Shown here one piece after another: positions 59,119 to 64,000 of a stretch of DNA of 64,000 nt; positions within the stretch are counted from its first letter, which is position 1; every line of letters begins with the position of its first letter. The DNA is from Rhizobium vallis. GTDB lineage: Bacteria > Pseudomonadota > Alphaproteobacteria > Rhizobiales > Rhizobiaceae. The stretch spans positions 121,701 through 185,700 of the forward strand of contig NZ_ML133696.1 of the NCBI RefSeq assembly GCF_003985155.1, in the 5' to 3' direction. The notes below the pieces were generated by a model. It made no database searches, had not been told where the DNA came from, and saw only the letters and a program-made list of their open reading frames with translations. A program made the position numbers and the translations under genes.

Positions 59119-60572
59119 TGCGCCGGGTCGTGCTTGCCGGACGCGGGGAGCTTGCCGAATGGCGCGATGCCGCACGCGCCCTGGCGGCCGCCGGCATATT
59201 GCCTGATGAGATCGATTGGCGTGAGAAAAGCGCGGAGGCCGATCTGTCGTTTCAAAGTGACGCGATGCCACCGGCGCCTGCGAAGGCCCGCAGGCAGATG
59301 ACCGTGCCGCCCGGCTTCATCGAGCTTGCGGAGATCGTTCTCTGCCATTCCGATCCGGCGCGGTTTGCCCTGCTTTACCGGCTGTTGTGGCGGCTGCAAC
59401 TGGACCGGCAATTGCTCGAAGTAGCCTCCGACGAGGACGTCGTGCGTGCCCGCCTGTTGGCGAAAAGCGTTCGGCGCGACGCGCACAAGATGACGGCCTT
59501 CGTCCGCTTCAAGGAGATCGGCGCGGTCTCCGCAGGCCGCCGGAAATTCCTCGCCTGGTTCGAACCGGACCACCACATCGTCAGGCGCACGGCTCCCTTC
59601 TTCCAGCGGCGTTTTACCGACATGGACTGGCTGATCGCCACGCCGAAGGGATCGGCCGCCTGGGACGGGGAGCGACTGACGATCACCGACGAGGCGTGCG
59701 AAAAGCCCAATCTCACCGATGCAACGGACGAACTCTGGCGGACCTATTATGCCAACATCTTCAATCCGGCGCGGTTGAAGGTGAAGGCGATGCAGGCGGA
59801 GATGCCGAAAAAATACTGGAAGAACCTGCCGGAGGCCGATCTCATTCCGGGGCTGATTGCCTCGGCGGAAAGCAAGGTGCGGGAGATGGCCGCGCGGGAG
59901 GCGACGCAATCGCTGCCCTTTCACGACCGGCTGCAGGAAGCTGCGCGCAGCCTTCCCGCCGAACCCCAGGCTCCCGCGGGCACATTGGTAGCACTGCGCG
60001 CGGGAGCCGCCGTCTGCACGCGTTGCCCGCTTCACGCCCATGCGACCCAGACGGTATTCGGGGAGGGGCCTGATGATGCGAAAGTGATGTTCGTCGGTGA
60101 GCAGCCGGGCGACCAGGAGGATATTGCAGGGCGTCCTTTTGTCGGCCCCGCCGGCAGGCTTCTCGATCAGGTGATATCAGAGGCCGGCATCGACCGTTCG
60201 ACACTCTACGTCACCAACGCCGTCAAACATTTCAAATACGAGCCGCGCGGCAAGCGGCGCATTCACCAGAGGCCTAATATGGGCGAGGTCAAGCATTGCC
60301 GCTGGTGGCTCGATCAGGAGCTGGCGTTCGTCAAGCCGAAGCTGGTCGTCGCCATGGGCGCGACGGCGCTTGCGGCGTTGACCGATATGAAAGAACGCCT
60401 GCAGGATGTCAGGGGAAGAGCAATGCCGATCGAAGGAGGGCGCACGCTTTTCGTCACCGTGCATCCATCCTATCTGCTGCGCATTCCGGACGAGCGGCTG
60501 AAAACGGAAGAGCTGGCGCAGTTTCGCGATGATATGCTGAAAATTCAGCGGCTTATCGCATCAGCCGGATAA
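59118..60572 (+). CDS. udgX: UdgX-family uracil-DNA glycosylase with N-terminal partner domain
   Basis: A 484-residue fusion. N-terminal part (about 1-270; SVRRDAHKMTAFVRFKEIG, DMDWLIATPKGSAAWDG) is the DUF4130/TIGR03915 domain that accompanies the radical SAM protein. C-terminal part (about 285-484) is a family-4-like uracil-DNA glycosylase of UdgX type: CTRCPLHAHATQTVFGEGP (Fe-S Cys), GEQPGDQEDIAGRPFVGPAG, the UdgX-specific KRRIHQRP loop with the His that links covalently to uracil-DNA, and HPSYLLR. Translationally coupled to the upstream gene; DNA repair pair. Confidence 0.93.
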   Translation: MRRVVLAGRGELAEWRDAARALAAAGILPDEIDWREKSAEADLSFQSDAMPPAPAKARRQMTVPPGFIELAEIVLCHSDPARFALLYRLLWRLQLDRQLLEVASDEDVVRARLLAKSVRRDAHKMTAFVRFKEIGAVSAGRRKFLAWFEPDHHIVRRTAPFFQRRFTDMDWLIATPKGSAAWDGERLTITDEACEKPNLTDATDELWRTYYANIFNPARLKVKAMQAEMPKKYWKNLPEADLIPGLIASAESKVREMAAREATQSLPFHDRLQEAARSLPAEPQAPAGTLVALRAGAAVCTRCPLHAHATQTVFGEGPDDAKVMFVGEQPGDQEDIAGRPFVGPAGRLLDQVISEAGIDRSTLYVTNAVKHFKYEPRGKRRIHQRPNMGEVKHCRWWLDQELAFVKPKLVVAMGATALAALTDMKERLQDVRGRAMPIEGGRTLFVTVHPSYLLRIPDERLKTEELAQFRDDMLKIQRLIASAG

Positions 60573-60627
60573 AGAGATTCCGGCTGATGCCGCGCCACCA
60601 CCCATTGTGCGATGGCGCTTTCTATTC

Positions 60628-64000
<3,373 letters not shown>

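Overview
The window is a piece of an alphaproteobacterial chromosome, almost certainly a Rhizobium of the leguminosarum/etli/phaseoli group. The evidence is the high GC content with dense genes on both strands, the dctA-dctBD dicarboxylate locus with a perfect sigma-54 promoter, an lpcC-type LPS core mannosyltransferase next to greA and carB, an lsrB-trxB-lrp block preceded by a tandem pair of AbcR-like sRNAs, a ClpS2-type adaptor, a y4hA-type antiporter, and palindromic intergenic repeats scattered between genes. This placement comes from recalled gene content and order, not from a search.

Layout. 0-8.8 kb: a membrane protein, ychF, an AbrB/PIN toxin-antitoxin pair behind a perfect 36-nt inverted repeat, clpS, a GNAT-pth operon, an operon of a GGDEF-EAL enzyme and an orphan periplasmic binding protein, and rplY. 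9-12.1 kb: two equal-length (486 aa) tandem DUF2125 proteins. 12.1-20.5 kb: LysR/aldo-keto reductase pair, prs, a lipoprotein, and the operon lgt - MidA-like methyltransferase - pgeF - M24-like hydrolase. 20.6-25.1 kb: ubiK, ybjN-like, proC, csaA, an MBL hydrolase, an SH3 protein and a glycine-zipper protein. 25.1-25.7 kb: an ilvE remnant between two inverted copies of an intergenic repeat. 25.8-28.4 kb: MarR-OmpR-histidine kinase operon (PetP/PetR-like). 28.4-35.1 kb: HxlR/SDR pair, BA14K protein, cold-shock protein, EamA transporter, DUF3052 protein, PQQ-type sugar dehydrogenase, then a sortase-substrate pair that appears decayed or repurposed. 35.4-40.2 kb: aspartate aminotransferase, a Phd/PIN pair and three glycan genes. 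40.2-48 kb: Ca2+/H+ antiporter, GrpB, LysR/SDR pair, APH(6)-like kinase, OYE reductase and an ArsR-MFS operon. 48.1-51.2 kb: two AbcR-like sRNAs, lsrB, trxB, lrp. 51.2-56 kb: dctD, dctB and divergent dctA. 56-64 kb: lpcC, greA, a radical SAM-UdgX DNA-repair pair, and carB running off the right edge.

The most unusual loci are: (1) a class GN-type sortase in which the expected catalytic Cys codon reads Gly (the protein has no Cys at all), overlapping by one base a 152-aa LPQTA substrate that seems to have lost its VIT/vWA body by an in-frame internal deletion; (2) the orphan binding protein plus GGDEF-EAL operon, organised like Vibrio NspS/MbaA; (3) the repeat-flanked ilvE fragment. No tRNA, rRNA, CRISPR array, intact insertion sequence or prophage was seen.
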